Shown here piece after piece: positions 54,648-62,952 of a stretch of DNA of 64,000 nt (the first letter of the stretch is position 1; every line of letters starts with the position of its first letter). Made by a program: the position numbers and the translations under genes. Under the pieces are notes generated by a model. The model saw nothing but the letters and a program-made list of their open reading frames with translations. It did no database searches and was not told the DNA's origin. The stretch is taken from contig WQZX01000005.1 in the NCBI GenBank assembly GCA_009780515.1, positions 1-64,000 on the forward strand. Direction: 5' to 3'. The DNA comes from Nocardioidaceae bacterium (lineage in GTDB: Bacteria > Actinomycetota > Actinomycetes > Propionibacteriales > Nocardioidaceae).

Positions 54648-54742
54648 GTGCTGCTCCCCGTTCTCATCGCCGTGGAGATTAGAGGATGCGGGCGCGTGAT
54701 GGGCGACGTGGAGCAGGCGACCCTCGCCCTGCATCCTGTTAG

Positions 54743-54748
54743 TAGGGT
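54743..54748 (+). promoter_or_regulatory. -10 hexamer TAGGGT, ABC ATPase
   Basis: TAGGGT ends seven bases before the ATG at 54756. Confidence 0.45.
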
Positions 54749-54755
54749 TGCGTGC

Positions 54756-55550
54756 ATGTCAGCCGTACTGGAGCTCGCCGACGTCAGCGTGCGACGGGGC
54801 GGCGCCAGCCTCCTCGACCGGGTGAGCTGGGTCGTCCGCGAGGGCGAGCGGTGGGTCATCCTCGGCGCGAACGGCGCCGGGAAGACCACCCTGATGCAGG
54901 TCGCCGCCACCCAGATGCACCCGACCGCGGGTGCGGTCGGCATCCTCGGCGAGCTGCTCGGCACCGTCGACGTCTTCGAGCTGCGTCCCCGGATCGGCGT
55001 GACTAGCGCGGCCATCGCTGAGCGGATCCCGCGCGACGAGACCGTGCGCGACCTCATCGTCTCGGCGTCGTACGCCGTGCTGGGGCGCTGGCGCGAGGAG
55101 TACGACGACCTCGACCACGCGCGTGCCGGGGACCTCATGCGCGAGGTCGGCATCGAGCGGCTGGCCGACCGGACCTTCGGCACGCTGTCCGAGGGGGAGC
55201 GCAAGCGGGTGCAGATCGCGCGGGCGCTGATGACCGACCCCGAGCTGCTGCTGCTCGACGAGCCCGCCGCGGGCCTGGACCTCGGCGGACGTGAGGACCT
55301 CGTCTCGACGCTGTCCGTGCTCGCCTACGACCCGGGCTCGCCCGCGACCGTCGTCGTCTCCCACCACGTCGAGGAGATTCCGCCGGGCTTCACCCACGTC
55401 CTGATGCTGTGCCAGGGCCGTGTCGTCGCCTCCGGGCCGCTCGAGGAGACCATGTCGGCGGAGGCTCTCTCGGCCACGTTCGGCATGCCGCTGGCGCTGT
55501 CCCACCAGGACGGTCGGTACGCCGCCCGCCGGCGTCAGCACCGCATCTGA
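54756..55550 (+). CDS. stand-alone ABC ATP-binding protein
   Basis: 264 residues: Walker A GANGAGKTTLMQ, signature LSEGERKRVQIARAL (EG replacing GG), Walker B LLLLDEPAAGLDLGG and H-loop VVVSHHVEEIPPGF. The pattern resembles ModF/YlmA-like ATPases with no cognate permease beside them. Function unknown. ATG at 54756 is set by the TAGGGT hexamer; the track start is far upstream in serB-operon territory. Confidence 0.85.
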   Translation: MSAVLELADVSVRRGGASLLDRVSWVVREGERWVILGANGAGKTTLMQVAATQMHPTAGAVGILGELLGTVDVFELRPRIGVTSAAIAERIPRDETVRDLIVSASYAVLGRWREEYDDLDHARAGDLMREVGIERLADRTFGTLSEGERKRVQIARALMTDPELLLLDEPAAGLDLGGREDLVSTLSVLAYDPGSPATVVVSHHVEEIPPGFTHVLMLCQGRVVASGPLEETMSAEALSATFGMPLALSHQDGRYAARRRQHRI

Positions 55551-55593
55551 CGCCTGCTGCCGCAACCCCGGTTTCTCCCGGCACCCGCGGGGA

Positions 55594-55599
55594 TAGGCT
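55594..55599 (+). promoter_or_regulatory. -10 hexamer TAGGCT, nfeD operon
   Basis: TAGGCT ends six bases before the nfeD ATG at 55606. Confidence 0.5.
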
Positions 55600-55605
55600 T
55601 CGAGC

Positions 55606-56085
55606 ATGCACTGGATGAGCGACCACCACTGGGAGGTCTGGCTCGGCATCTCGATCCTGCTCCTCGTGGGCGAGATGTGCACGCTCGACCTGATCATGGG
55701 CATGCTCGCGGTCGGCGGCCTCGCCGGCATGCTGACCGCGATGCTGAGCGGCTCCTGGGTCGTCCAGGGCGTCGTCGCCGCCGTCGTCGCCCTGGCCATG
55801 CTGGCCGTCGTGCGGCCCTCGCTGGCGCGCACCCTGCACAGCGGTCCGGAGATCGCGACCGGCAACGCGAGGGTGATCGGCATGCGCGGCAAGGTCGTGG
55901 AGCCGGTCGGCCCGATGCAGACCGGCCGGATCGCGATCGACGGCGAGTTCTGGACCGCCAGCGCCGACGCCGAGCTTCCGATCGGCCTGACCGTCGAGGT
56001 CGTCGAGATCCGTGGGGCGACCGCGCACGTGCGGCCGGCCGAGGCCTCCGAGTTCGAGCAGTACCACCCACCCAAGGAGATCTGA
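55606..56085 (+). CDS. NfeD-family membrane protein
   Basis: 159 residues: membrane segments at about 10-30, 32-48 and 50-67, then a C-terminal OB-fold domain (IGMRGKVVEPVGPMQTGRIAIDGEFWTASADAELPIGLTVEVVEIRG), the NfeD1b layout. NfeD proteins partner with SPFH/stomatin proteins encoded beside them, here the next gene, which starts at the next base after overlap with its stop. Same pairing as Rv1487-Rv1488. Confidence 0.9.
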   Translation: MHWMSDHHWEVWLGISILLLVGEMCTLDLIMGMLAVGGLAGMLTAMLSGSWVVQGVVAAVVALAMLAVVRPSLARTLHSGPEIATGNARVIGMRGKVVEPVGPMQTGRIAIDGEFWTASADAELPIGLTVEVVEIRGATAHVRPAEASEFEQYHPPKEI

Positions 56086-57260
56086 TGATCTACGTCATCC
56101 TGCTCGCCATCGTCTTCATCTTCGTGGTGGTGGTGCTGGCCAAGACGGTCCGCGTCGTGCCCCAGGCACGTGCGGGCGTCGTCGAGCGCTTCGGCAAGTA
56201 CAAGCAGACCCTGCCGGCCGGCCTGAACTTCGTGGTGCCCTTTATCGACAAGGTGCGCTACATGATCGACCTGCGCGAGCAGGTCGTGAGCTTCCCGCCG
56301 CAGCCGGTGATCACCGAGGACAACCTCTCGGTCGACATCGACACGGTCATCTACTTCCGCGTGACCGACCCGATCGCGGCGACGTACGAGATCGCCAACT
56401 ACATCTCCGCGATCGAGCAGCTCACCATGACCACGCTGCGCAACATCATCGGTGGCATGGACCTCGAGCAGACGCTGACCAGCCGCGACCAGGTCAACTC
56501 GGGCCTGCGGGGCGTGCTGGACGAGGCCACCGGCAAGTGGGGCATCCGCGTCAACCGCGTCGAGGTCAAGAGCATCGACCCGCCGGGCTCCATCAAGGAC
56601 GCCATGGAGAAGCAGATGCGGGCCGACCGTGACAAGCGCGCGCTGATCCTGTCCGCCGAGGGTCAGCGGCAGTCGGCGATCCTCACCGCGGAGGGCAACA
56701 AGCAGTCCGCGATCCTCAACGCCGAGGGTGACAAGGAGTCGCGGATCCTCCGCGCGCAGGCCGACCGCGAGGCCCAGATCCTGCAGGCCCAGGGTGAGGG
56801 ACAGGCCATCCAGACCGTCTTCCAGGCGATCCACGACGGCCGCCCGGACCAGTCGCTGCTGGCCTACCAGTACCTCCAGATGATGCCGCGCATCGCCAAG
56901 GGCGACGCCAACAAGATGTGGATCATCCCGAGCGAGTTCGGCGAGGCGCTGAAGGGCCTCGGCACGGCCATCGGCAGCGTCCCGGGCGTGCCGCAGGAGA
57001 CCGAGGGCCCGCGGGTGCGCGTCGACATGGGCCCGAGCGAGCCGCAGCTGCCCGACGACCGCGAGGTCGCGTCCACGCAGGCCGCGGTCGAGCAGGCCAT
57101 CAAGGAGGCCGAGGACGCGGCCCATCCCGGCCGCGAGGCCAGCGCGCTGCCGACCGAGTCGGACACGCCGGCTCCCGGTGCGACCTCGGACGACACGGGC
57201 GAGACGGGCGACACGGGTGAGGGCGACACGGGCGGGGCGACCGGCCCGGAGGCTCCGTGA
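56085..57260 (+). CDS. SPFH/stomatin-like membrane protein
   Basis: 391 residues. N-terminal membrane anchor (IYVILLAIVFIFVVVVLAKTV), SPFH domain (about 28-185: VPQARAGVVERFGKYKQTLPAGLNFVVPFIDKV), then a coiled coil with four near-repeats of about 11 residues (SAEGQRQSAIL, TAEGNKQSAIL, NAEGDKESRIL, QADREAQIL) and a disordered tail ending in tandem DTGE-type repeats (DDTGETGDTGEGDTGGATG). QmcA-type stomatins organise membrane microdomains with NfeD. ATG at 56085 abuts the nfeD stop. Confidence 0.92.
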   Translation: MIYVILLAIVFIFVVVVLAKTVRVVPQARAGVVERFGKYKQTLPAGLNFVVPFIDKVRYMIDLREQVVSFPPQPVITEDNLSVDIDTVIYFRVTDPIAATYEIANYISAIEQLTMTTLRNIIGGMDLEQTLTSRDQVNSGLRGVLDEATGKWGIRVNRVEVKSIDPPGSIKDAMEKQMRADRDKRALILSAEGQRQSAILTAEGNKQSAILNAEGDKESRILRAQADREAQILQAQGEGQAIQTVFQAIHDGRPDQSLLAYQYLQMMPRIAKGDANKMWIIPSEFGEALKGLGTAIGSVPGVPQETEGPRVRVDMGPSEPQLPDDREVASTQAAVEQAIKEAEDAAHPGREASALPTESDTPAPGATSDDTGETGDTGEGDTGGATGPEAP

Positions 57261-57712
57261 GCGAGCGTCCCTTCGGGGACGAGCCCACACAGCCGGGAGG
57301 TACGCCGGGTGGCGGTCCGACGTACCAGCCGTATCCGCCGCCGGGCGGCTACCCGGCGCCGCAGCCCGAGCCCTACCCGGCCGGGGCGCTCTACCAGGCT
57401 CCACAGCCGACGAACGGACTCGCGATCGCCTCGATGGTCACCGGGATCGTCTGCGTGGCTGCGGCGTTCGCGCTGTGCGGCGTCGGCGGCATCCTCGGGA
57501 TCGTGCCGGCCATCATGGGCCACGTCGCCCGCGGCCAGATCAGGCGCGACAACCAGGCCGGGGACGGCTTCGCCCTCGCCGGCGTGATCATCGGCTGGAT
57601 CTCGTTCGTGGTCGCGCTGATCGCGATCGTGGTGTTCGTCGTGATCCTCGGCGCGATGTTCTCGCCGTTCTACGACTCGCCCGGCAGCGGAGGGCGCGGA
57701 GTCTCGGTCTGA
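57257..57712 (+). CDS. DUF4190 membrane protein with proline-rich N-terminus
   Basis: 151 residues. A Pro/Gly/Tyr-rich N-terminal region (about 10-52, YQPYPPPGGYPAPQPEPYPAG) precedes two membrane segments (about 55-88 and 108-134), flanking GHVARGQIRRDNQAGDGFALAGVIIGW, the DUF4190 hallmark. Function unknown. GTGA overlap with the SPFH gene places it in the nfeD operon. Confidence 0.85.
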   Translation: MSERPFGDEPTQPGGTPGGGPTYQPYPPPGGYPAPQPEPYPAGALYQAPQPTNGLAIASMVTGIVCVAAAFALCGVGGILGIVPAIMGHVARGQIRRDNQAGDGFALAGVIIGWISFVVALIAIVVFVVILGAMFSPFYDSPGSGGRGVSV

Positions 57713-57722
57713 CCGAGGTCAG
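57703..57722. terminator. hairpin at convergent gene ends
   Basis: CTCGG (57703-57707) and CCGAG (57713-57717) pair around TCTGA, which holds the DUF4190 stop; CTGACC/GGTCAG is an overlapping alternative. Likely bidirectional terminator. Confidence 0.4.
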
Positions 57723-58096
57723 GCGCCCTTGGCAGCCTTGCGGCCGCCCGCGAGGCCGCGTGCGCCGGAGAGCACCGCGAAGCCCGCGACGGCCACGAGC
57801 CCGGCACCGGCGGCGAGGCCGAGCCGCTTCGACCTGAGCTCGATGACCCCGGTCGCGGCGTCGGTGCCGTCGACCGCCATCCCGACCAGGGTCAGGTTGC
57901 GCCGGGTCGAGCCGCGCGACACCAGCGTGACGGCGCCGAGGGCCGTCTCACGTGCACCGAACAGGCGCGTCAGGTACGCCGCCTGCGGGTTGGCCGCGGC
58001 GGAGACGCCGAACATCCGCGCGGTCAGATCGGGCGCGACCAGTGCGCAGATGCCGATGACGATGCGGCCCAGGGAGATGCCGGTCACAGGATCCAT
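57719..58096 (-). CDS. DUF4267-like membrane protein
   Basis: 125 residues with about three or four hydrophobic segments (ISLGRIVIGICALVAPDLTARMFG near the start; LGLAAGAGLVAVAGFAVLSGA near the end) and the central YLTRLFGARETALGAVTL motif typical of the DUF4267 group. Function unknown. ATG six bases after TAGGGT; basic C-terminus. Confidence 0.65.
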   Translation of the reverse strand: MDPVTGISLGRIVIGICALVAPDLTARMFGVSAAANPQAAYLTRLFGARETALGAVTLVSRGSTRRNLTLVGMAVDGTDAATGVIELRSKRLGLAAGAGLVAVAGFAVLSGARGLAGGRKAAKGA

Positions 58097-58102
58097 GGCC
58101 GC

Positions 58103-58108
58103 ACCCTA
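58103..58108 (-). promoter_or_regulatory. -10 hexamer TAGGGT, DUF4267-like gene
   Basis: TAGGGT (minus strand) ends six bases before the ATG at 58096. Confidence 0.45.
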
Positions 58109-58146
58109 GCGGGCCCTCGGGCGGGACGGCGCGCGCGGCGCGACAG

Positions 58147-59115
58147 TCAGTCGACGTACGCGCCGAGCCAGCGCGCGATCTCGTCGTACACGCGGTCGCG
58201 GGCGGGCCTGCGCGAGAGGACCACGTCGTGGATGGCGCCGGGCACTGCGACGTAGGTGACGTGGCGGCCGATGGCGGTCGCCCAGCGCCGGATCTGGCGC
58301 ACGTCGAGCACGATGTCGGTGGTGAAGACGTCCTCGCCCATCGCCTTGGGCGCGCTGGAGCGGTCCGAGGAGAGCACGAGCACGGGACAGTCGACGTCGA
58401 GGCCGGCCTGCAGCTGGGCGTGCCCCGCGCGGATCGCGGCGAGCCAGCCGAAGCGCACGGGGAAGGACCCGAGCGGCTTCCAGTCGAGGTTGAACTCCCA
58501 CTCGCCGTCGTGGTCCTTGTGCAGCCCGCGTGCGTAGAAGCCGGACACGTCGCGGGTCAGCTCGCGCATCGGCGCGCGCTTGCCGGCCTGGGCGAGCGCG
58601 AGGTTGGCCGGACGCGAGCGCATCCAGGCCGGCCCCTGCAGGTCGAGCCAGGGGGAGTTGAGGAGAACCCCCTCGAGGCCCTCGGGCCTCCTCGCCTCGG
58701 CCCACAGCGGCACGATCAGGCCGCCGGTGGAGTGGGCGGCGATGATGACGCGGGTGTGACCGTCGCGCTTCGTGATGCGCTCCCAGGCGGCGTCCAGCTC
58801 CTCGAAGTACGCCGACAGGTCGGCCACGTAGGTGCCGGACTGGTGGTCGCGCAGCGACCGGCCGTACTTGCGCAGGTCCAGGGCGTACATGTCGTGGCCG
58901 CGGTCGATCCACCACTCGGCGTACTCGGTCTGGAAGAAGTAGTCCGAGAAGCCGTGGACGTGCAGGACGGCGCGGTCGGTCGGCGCCGCCGCGGACCGGC
59001 TGACGAGCGTGGCGACGACCTCGCCCTCGAAGTCGGCCGCGAGGTCGATCGTCTCGGCCAGCCACGGCTCGCCGAGGACGTCGGTGGTGATCGTGGGACC
59101 GGGCTCGCTGCTCAC
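58147..59115 (-). CDS. serine alpha/beta hydrolase (monoacylglycerol-lipase-like)
   Basis: 322 residues: oxyanion HVHGFSDYFFQTEYAEWW, nucleophile elbow AAHSTGGLIVPLWAE (a serine in H-S-T-G-G), and late acid and histidine in PVLVLSSDRS and VPGAIHDVVLS. Best described as lysophospholipase/monoacylglycerol-lipase-like with unknown substrate. GTG at 59115 is the likely start; the 681-residue track ORF is an antisense merge. Confidence 0.85.
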   Translation of the reverse strand: MSSEPGPTITTDVLGEPWLAETIDLAADFEGEVVATLVSRSAAAPTDRAVLHVHGFSDYFFQTEYAEWWIDRGHDMYALDLRKYGRSLRDHQSGTYVADLSAYFEELDAAWERITKRDGHTRVIIAAHSTGGLIVPLWAEARRPEGLEGVLLNSPWLDLQGPAWMRSRPANLALAQAGKRAPMRELTRDVSGFYARGLHKDHDGEWEFNLDWKPLGSFPVRFGWLAAIRAGHAQLQAGLDVDCPVLVLSSDRSSAPKAMGEDVFTTDIVLDVRQIRRWATAIGRHVTYVAVPGAIHDVVLSRRPARDRVYDEIARWLGAYVD

Positions 59116-59195
59116 GAGGGAAGTCTGCCACCTGCGTCGGCGCGCCAACTGCCCCGCCGGCGCTCGGCCGTCAGGCTCCGGGCCGGACGAGCCTC

Positions 59196-59201
59196 TAGCC
59201 T
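59196..59201 (+). promoter_or_regulatory. -10 hexamer TAGCCT, kinase-like gene
   Basis: TAGCCT ends seven bases before the GTG at 59209. Confidence 0.45.
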
Positions 59202-59208
59202 CCGGGGT

Positions 59209-60063
59209 GTGACCTCTCCGCCGAGCCTCGACCACCTGGCTGCCCTGACCGTGCTGTCTGGACGCACGTGGCACGCCGAGCCGCTGGTGCACGGGCGAGT
59301 CGAGCCGGTCGTGCGCGTGACCACCACCGACGACGTCGCGCCGCCGCTCGACCTGGTCGTACGGCGGGTGGGCCCGGCGCGCGGCGTCGACCTGGACGAC
59401 GAGGGCCCGGCGACGGTCGCGGCCGCCGCGCTGGGGGTGGGCCCCGCGGTCGTGGAGTGGCGGCCGGAGGATCGCCTGCTCGCCGTCGAGCACGTCACGG
59501 GGCGGATGGTCACCCGCTCGGACCTGCTCCAGCCCGAGCCGCTGGCGCGGCTGTGCACCGCTCTCCGCCGGCTGCACGCCGCACCGGAGCCGTTCGGCCA
59601 GGACCTCGACCTGTTCGCCGAGGCCCGTCGCCACCCGGCGCTGGTGGGCGACCGGCTGCTGGCCGAGCTCGAGTCGGCCCTCGGCGCGCATCCGGAGGGT
59701 TCGGCGCCGTGCCACAACGACGTCGTGCCGGGGAACTTCCTTGACGACGGCGAGCGGATCTGGCTGGTCGACTTCGAGTACGCCGGCAACATCGCGCCGT
59801 CGGCCGAGCTGGCCTGTCTCGTGGTCGGCGCCGAGCTGGGGACCGCCGACATCCCGACCATCGCCGCGGCGTACGACGGCGAGGCGACCCCGTTGCGGGT
59901 CGCGCGGATCGCGCTCTGGCGCGTCGTGCAGCTCGTGCTGTGGAGCGAGTGGGCGCGCGCGGTGGCCAGCAAGAGCTGGGCGGACCGGCTGTCGGCCGCG
60001 CGCGACGAGGCGGTCGCCGACCCGGCCCTGCGCTCCTGGCTCGACGAGGTACGTCGTGGCTGA
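59209..60063 (+). CDS. choline/ethanolamine-kinase-like phosphotransferase
   Basis: 284 residues of the APH/choline-kinase fold. Catalytic CHNDVVPGNFLDDG (HND) and metal-binding LVDFEYAGNIAPSAELACL follow choline-kinase style closely. The N-terminal lobe is short with VVRRVGP as the possible nucleotide lysine substitute (Arg). Substrate unknown. GTG at 59209 from the TAGCCT hexamer; the stop overlaps the following small membrane gene. Confidence 0.78.
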   Translation: MTSPPSLDHLAALTVLSGRTWHAEPLVHGRVEPVVRVTTTDDVAPPLDLVVRRVGPARGVDLDDEGPATVAAAALGVGPAVVEWRPEDRLLAVEHVTGRMVTRSDLLQPEPLARLCTALRRLHAAPEPFGQDLDLFAEARRHPALVGDRLLAELESALGAHPEGSAPCHNDVVPGNFLDDGERIWLVDFEYAGNIAPSAELACLVVGAELGTADIPTIAAAYDGEATPLRVARIALWRVVQLVLWSEWARAVASKSWADRLSAARDEAVADPALRSWLDEVRRG

Positions 60064-60285
60064 CAGCCCGCGCCCGTCGTACGGTCCCTCGCTGCGGCCG
60101 TGGCACTTCGTGCTGGCGCTCGGCTGGCTGGCCCGGGCGTCGGGCTGCTGGTGGCGGGCGGGGTGCTCGGGCCGGCGTACGACCACAGCCACGGCCTGGT
60201 GATCGTCCTGGTCGTCGCCATCGACGTGGTGGCGCTGCTCGCGCCGGTGCTGGCGCTGCCACGGCGTCGGCCTGCCTCCGGTTGA
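60056..60285 (+). pseudogene. small membrane protein, frameshifted
   Basis: GTG at 60056 reads MADSPRPSYGPSLRPWHFVLALGWLA, then the frame is lost; the -1 frame continues PGVGLLVAGGVLGPAYDHSHGLVIVLVVAIDVVALLAPVLALPRRRPASG. Together they make a coherent two-helix protein of about 76 residues. One extra C in GGCCCGGGC near 60141 would restore it. Alternatively only the shorter downstream frame (GTG 60100) is used. Not recognised at family level. Confidence 0.55.
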
Positions 60286-60337
60286 GCGGCCTTCACGGTT
60301 CTTCAGCGGTGTGGCAGTGGGCGGAGGCCGTCGCCCT

Positions 60338-60343
60338 TAAGGT
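60338..60343 (+). promoter_or_regulatory. -10 hexamer TAAGGT, SpoIIE-type gene
   Basis: TAAGGT ends six bases before the ATG at 60350. Confidence 0.45.
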
Positions 60344-60349
60344 CTGCAC

Positions 60350-61090
60350 ATGACCGAAGCCGCAGCGCCCGAGGAGACGCTGGCGGCGATGCGAGCCCGG
60401 CTGCAGGAGCAGTGCCGCGTGCCGCCACTGCCGACCGACTGGGAGTGGGCGTCGGCGATGGTCTCCGCGGAGGGCCTCGACTTCGGCGGCGACTTCTTCG
60501 TCGCCGCGCCCCTGCAGACCTCGGAGGGGCCGGGCCTGCAGATGGTGCTGGTCGATGTGTGCGGCAACGGTGCGAAGGCGCTGCCGGCGGCGACGCGGCT
60601 CGCGGACACGATCCGGGGCCTCGTTGCCACCCAGCCGTACGACGGCGTCATGCCGGCCGTGAGCGCGCACCTGAACGCGTTGGAGGACCCCGAGGCGTTC
60701 GCGACCGCCTGCCAGGTGGTGCTCAGCTTCACGACCGGCCGCTACGAGATCCGCAGCGCGGGCCACCCACCCGTGCTGCGCTGGGACTCGGCCGCGGGGG
60801 AGTGGAGCATCGACTCCGCGCGGGGCATGGCGCTCGGCATCCAGGACTCCCCGGAGCTGCACCACAGCGCCGGCACCCTCGCGCCCGACGAGGGCCTGCT
60901 GTTCTACACCGACGGCGTCGTGGAGACCCGCACGTCGGACTTCGACGAGGGCGTCGAGTGGCTGCGCGACGTTGCCCGTAGCGAGCTGCGGCAGGGGTGG
61001 CCGGGACTGGCGGGCCGGCTCCTGGCGGACGTCACCCAGGGTGCGGACGACCGGGCGGTGCTGGTCCTGAGGCGGTGCCGCGGAATATAG
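60350..61090 (+). CDS. SpoIIE/PP2C-type serine phosphatase
   Basis: 246 residues forming one PPM phosphatase domain with no attached sensor: GGDFFVAAPL, MVLVDVCGNGAKALPAATR, RSAGHPPVLRW, LLFYTDGVVETRTSDF and ADDRAVLVL carry the metal-binding aspartates. Such proteins dephosphorylate anti-anti-sigma factors. No anti-sigma partner is adjacent, so the target is unknown. ATG at 60350 is placed by the hexamer. Confidence 0.88.
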   Translation: MTEAAAPEETLAAMRARLQEQCRVPPLPTDWEWASAMVSAEGLDFGGDFFVAAPLQTSEGPGLQMVLVDVCGNGAKALPAATRLADTIRGLVATQPYDGVMPAVSAHLNALEDPEAFATACQVVLSFTTGRYEIRSAGHPPVLRWDSAAGEWSIDSARGMALGIQDSPELHHSAGTLAPDEGLLFYTDGVVETRTSDFDEGVEWLRDVARSELRQGWPGLAGRLLADVTQGADDRAVLVLRRCRGI

Positions 61091-61091
61091 T

Positions 61092-61101
61092 TGACATGTC
61101 A
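61092..61101. promoter_or_regulatory. TGACATGTCA palindrome before flavin monooxygenase
   Basis: Perfect 10-bp palindrome overlapping a consensus TTGACA -35 element at 61091-61096, 40 bases before the ATG. A MarR- or TetR-type repressor site is plausible. Confidence 0.4.
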
Positions 61102-61140
61102 CCAGTTGGGCCGGATGAACCCAGCGAAGGGAGCGCGTCA

Positions 61141-62247
61141 ATGCAGATCGGAATCTTCAGCGTCGGAGACGTCACCGCCGATCCGACCACCGGACGGACC
61201 CCGTCCGAGCACGAGCGGATCAAGGCGCAGGTCGCGATCGCCAAGAAGGCCGAGGACATCGGGCTCGACGTGTTCGCGACGGGCGAGCACCACAACCCGC
61301 CGTTCATCGCGTCCAACCCGACGGCGACGCTCGCCTACATCGGCGCCCAGACCGAGCGCATCGTGCTGTCGACGGCGACGACCTTGATCACGACGACCGA
61401 CCCGGTCCTGATCGCCGAGGACTACGCGAAGATCCAGCACCTGCTCGACGGCCGTGTCGACCTGATGATGGGCCGCGGCAACACCGGCCCGGTCTACCCC
61501 TGGTTCGGCAAGGACATCCGCCAGGGCATCAACCTCGCGATCGAGAACTACGCCCTGCTGCGCCGCCTGTGGAGCGAGGACGTCGTGAGCTGGGAGGGCC
61601 GCTTCCGGACGCCGCTGCAGGGCTACACCTCCACCCCGCGGCCGCTCGACGGCGTCGCGCCGTTCGTGTGGCACGGCTCGATCCGCAGCCCCGAGATCGC
61701 CGAGCAGGCGGCTTACTACGGCGACGGCTTCTTCCACAACCACATCTTCTGGCCCGCCTCGCACACCGCGCAGATGGTCGGTCTCTACCGCCAGCGCTGG
61801 GAGCACTACGGCCACGGCCCCGCGGACACCGCGATCGTCGGCCTCGGCGGGCAGTTCTTCATGCGCCGCAACAGCCAGGACGCGGTCGACGAGTTCCGGC
61901 CGTACTTCGACAACGCGCCGGTCTACGGCCACGGCCCCTCGCTGGAGGACTTCACGGCACAGACGCCGCTGACCGTCGGCTCGCCGCAGCAGGTCCTCGA
62001 GCGCACCCTCTCGTTCCGGGAGTACGCCGGCGACTACCAGCGTCAGCTCTTCCTGCTCGACCATGCCGGGCTGCCGCTCAAGACCGTGCTCGAGCAGCTG
62101 GACCTGCTCGGCGAGATCCTGCCCGAGATGCGCAAGGGTTTCGCCGAGGGCCGACCGTCGCACGTCCCCGACGCGCCGACGCACGCCTCACTGGTCGCCG
62201 CGGCGACCGCGGCCGAAGCGGCGATCGCAGGGGGTGAGGAGTCGTGA
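61141..62247 (+). CDS. LLM-class flavin-dependent oxidoreductase
   Basis: 368-residue bacterial-luciferase-like monooxygenase. Recognisable segments: GIFSVGDVTADPTTGRTPSEHERIK, DVFATGEHHNPPF, STATTLITTTDP, VDLMMGRGNTGPVYPWFG. It uses reduced FMN supplied by a separate reductase; the next gene encodes one, coupled by GTGA. Substrate unknown. ATG at 61141 with GAAGGGAG upstream; the track start overlaps the phosphatase gene. Belongs to the CE1758/MSMEG_5228-type LLM group in style. Confidence 0.9.
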   Translation: MQIGIFSVGDVTADPTTGRTPSEHERIKAQVAIAKKAEDIGLDVFATGEHHNPPFIASNPTATLAYIGAQTERIVLSTATTLITTTDPVLIAEDYAKIQHLLDGRVDLMMGRGNTGPVYPWFGKDIRQGINLAIENYALLRRLWSEDVVSWEGRFRTPLQGYTSTPRPLDGVAPFVWHGSIRSPEIAEQAAYYGDGFFHNHIFWPASHTAQMVGLYRQRWEHYGHGPADTAIVGLGGQFFMRRNSQDAVDEFRPYFDNAPVYGHGPSLEDFTAQTPLTVGSPQQVLERTLSFREYAGDYQRQLFLLDHAGLPLKTVLEQLDLLGEILPEMRKGFAEGRPSHVPDAPTHASLVAAATAAEAAIAGGEES

Positions 62248-62894
62248 CCGGCGTCGTGGTGGTCTCGGCGGGGCTGTCGGTCCCGTCCTCGACCAGGCTG
62301 CTGGCGGACCAGCTGGGCACGGCCGTCGAGAGGGCGGTCTCGGCCCGGGGCGCCGCGGTGGAGGTCGAGCACGTCGAGCTGCGCCCGCTGGCGCACTCCC
62401 TCGCCGACAGCATGCTGTCCGGGTTCGCCTCGGGCGACCTCGCCGCGGCGATCGCCAAGGTCGCCCGGGCGGACGCGCTCGTCGCGGTGACCCCGGTGTT
62501 CGCGGCGCCGTGCTCGGGGCTGTTCAAGACGTTCTTCGACGTCCTGGAGCAGGGCGTCCTGGACGGCAGGCCGGTGCTCGTAGCGGCGACGGCGGGCACC
62601 GCCCGCCACAGCCTGGTCCTCGACCACGCGCTCCGGCCGCTCTTCGCCTACCTGCACGCGGTCGTCGTACCGACCGGTGTCTTCGCTGCGAGCGAGGACT
62701 TCGCCGGGAGCGACGGCGCGCTGACCAAGCGCATCGAGCGGGCGGCCGCCGAGCTGGCCGCGCTCCTCCCGGGCGGTGCCGAGACGGCAGGCGCGGAGCG
62801 CGGGCCCCGGCGGGACCTCGTGGAGGACCGGTTCGCTGCTCCGGTCGACTTCGAGCAGCTGCTGCGCGAGGCCGGTGGAGACTCGATCCGCTGA
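62244..62894 (+). CDS. NAD(P)H-dependent FMN reductase
   Basis: 216-residue flavodoxin-like reductase (CE1759 group). VVVVSAGLSVPSSTRLLADQLG binds the flavin phosphate, and TPVFAAPCSGLFKTFFDVLEQG and VAATAGTARHSLVLDHALRPLFAYL are family motifs. Gives reduced FMN to the LLM enzyme encoded just upstream; the two form a two-component monooxygenase. The C-terminal 45 residues are a charged extension. Confidence 0.9.
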   Translation: MTGVVVVSAGLSVPSSTRLLADQLGTAVERAVSARGAAVEVEHVELRPLAHSLADSMLSGFASGDLAAAIAKVARADALVAVTPVFAAPCSGLFKTFFDVLEQGVLDGRPVLVAATAGTARHSLVLDHALRPLFAYLHAVVVPTGVFAASEDFAGSDGALTKRIERAAAELAALLPGGAETAGAERGPRRDLVEDRFAAPVDFEQLLREAGGDSIR

Positions 62895-62952
62895 TCCCTG
62901 GTGCGGCTCGGTCCGGCTTGGCAGCATGGCGTCAACCGATCGAGAGGACGCC

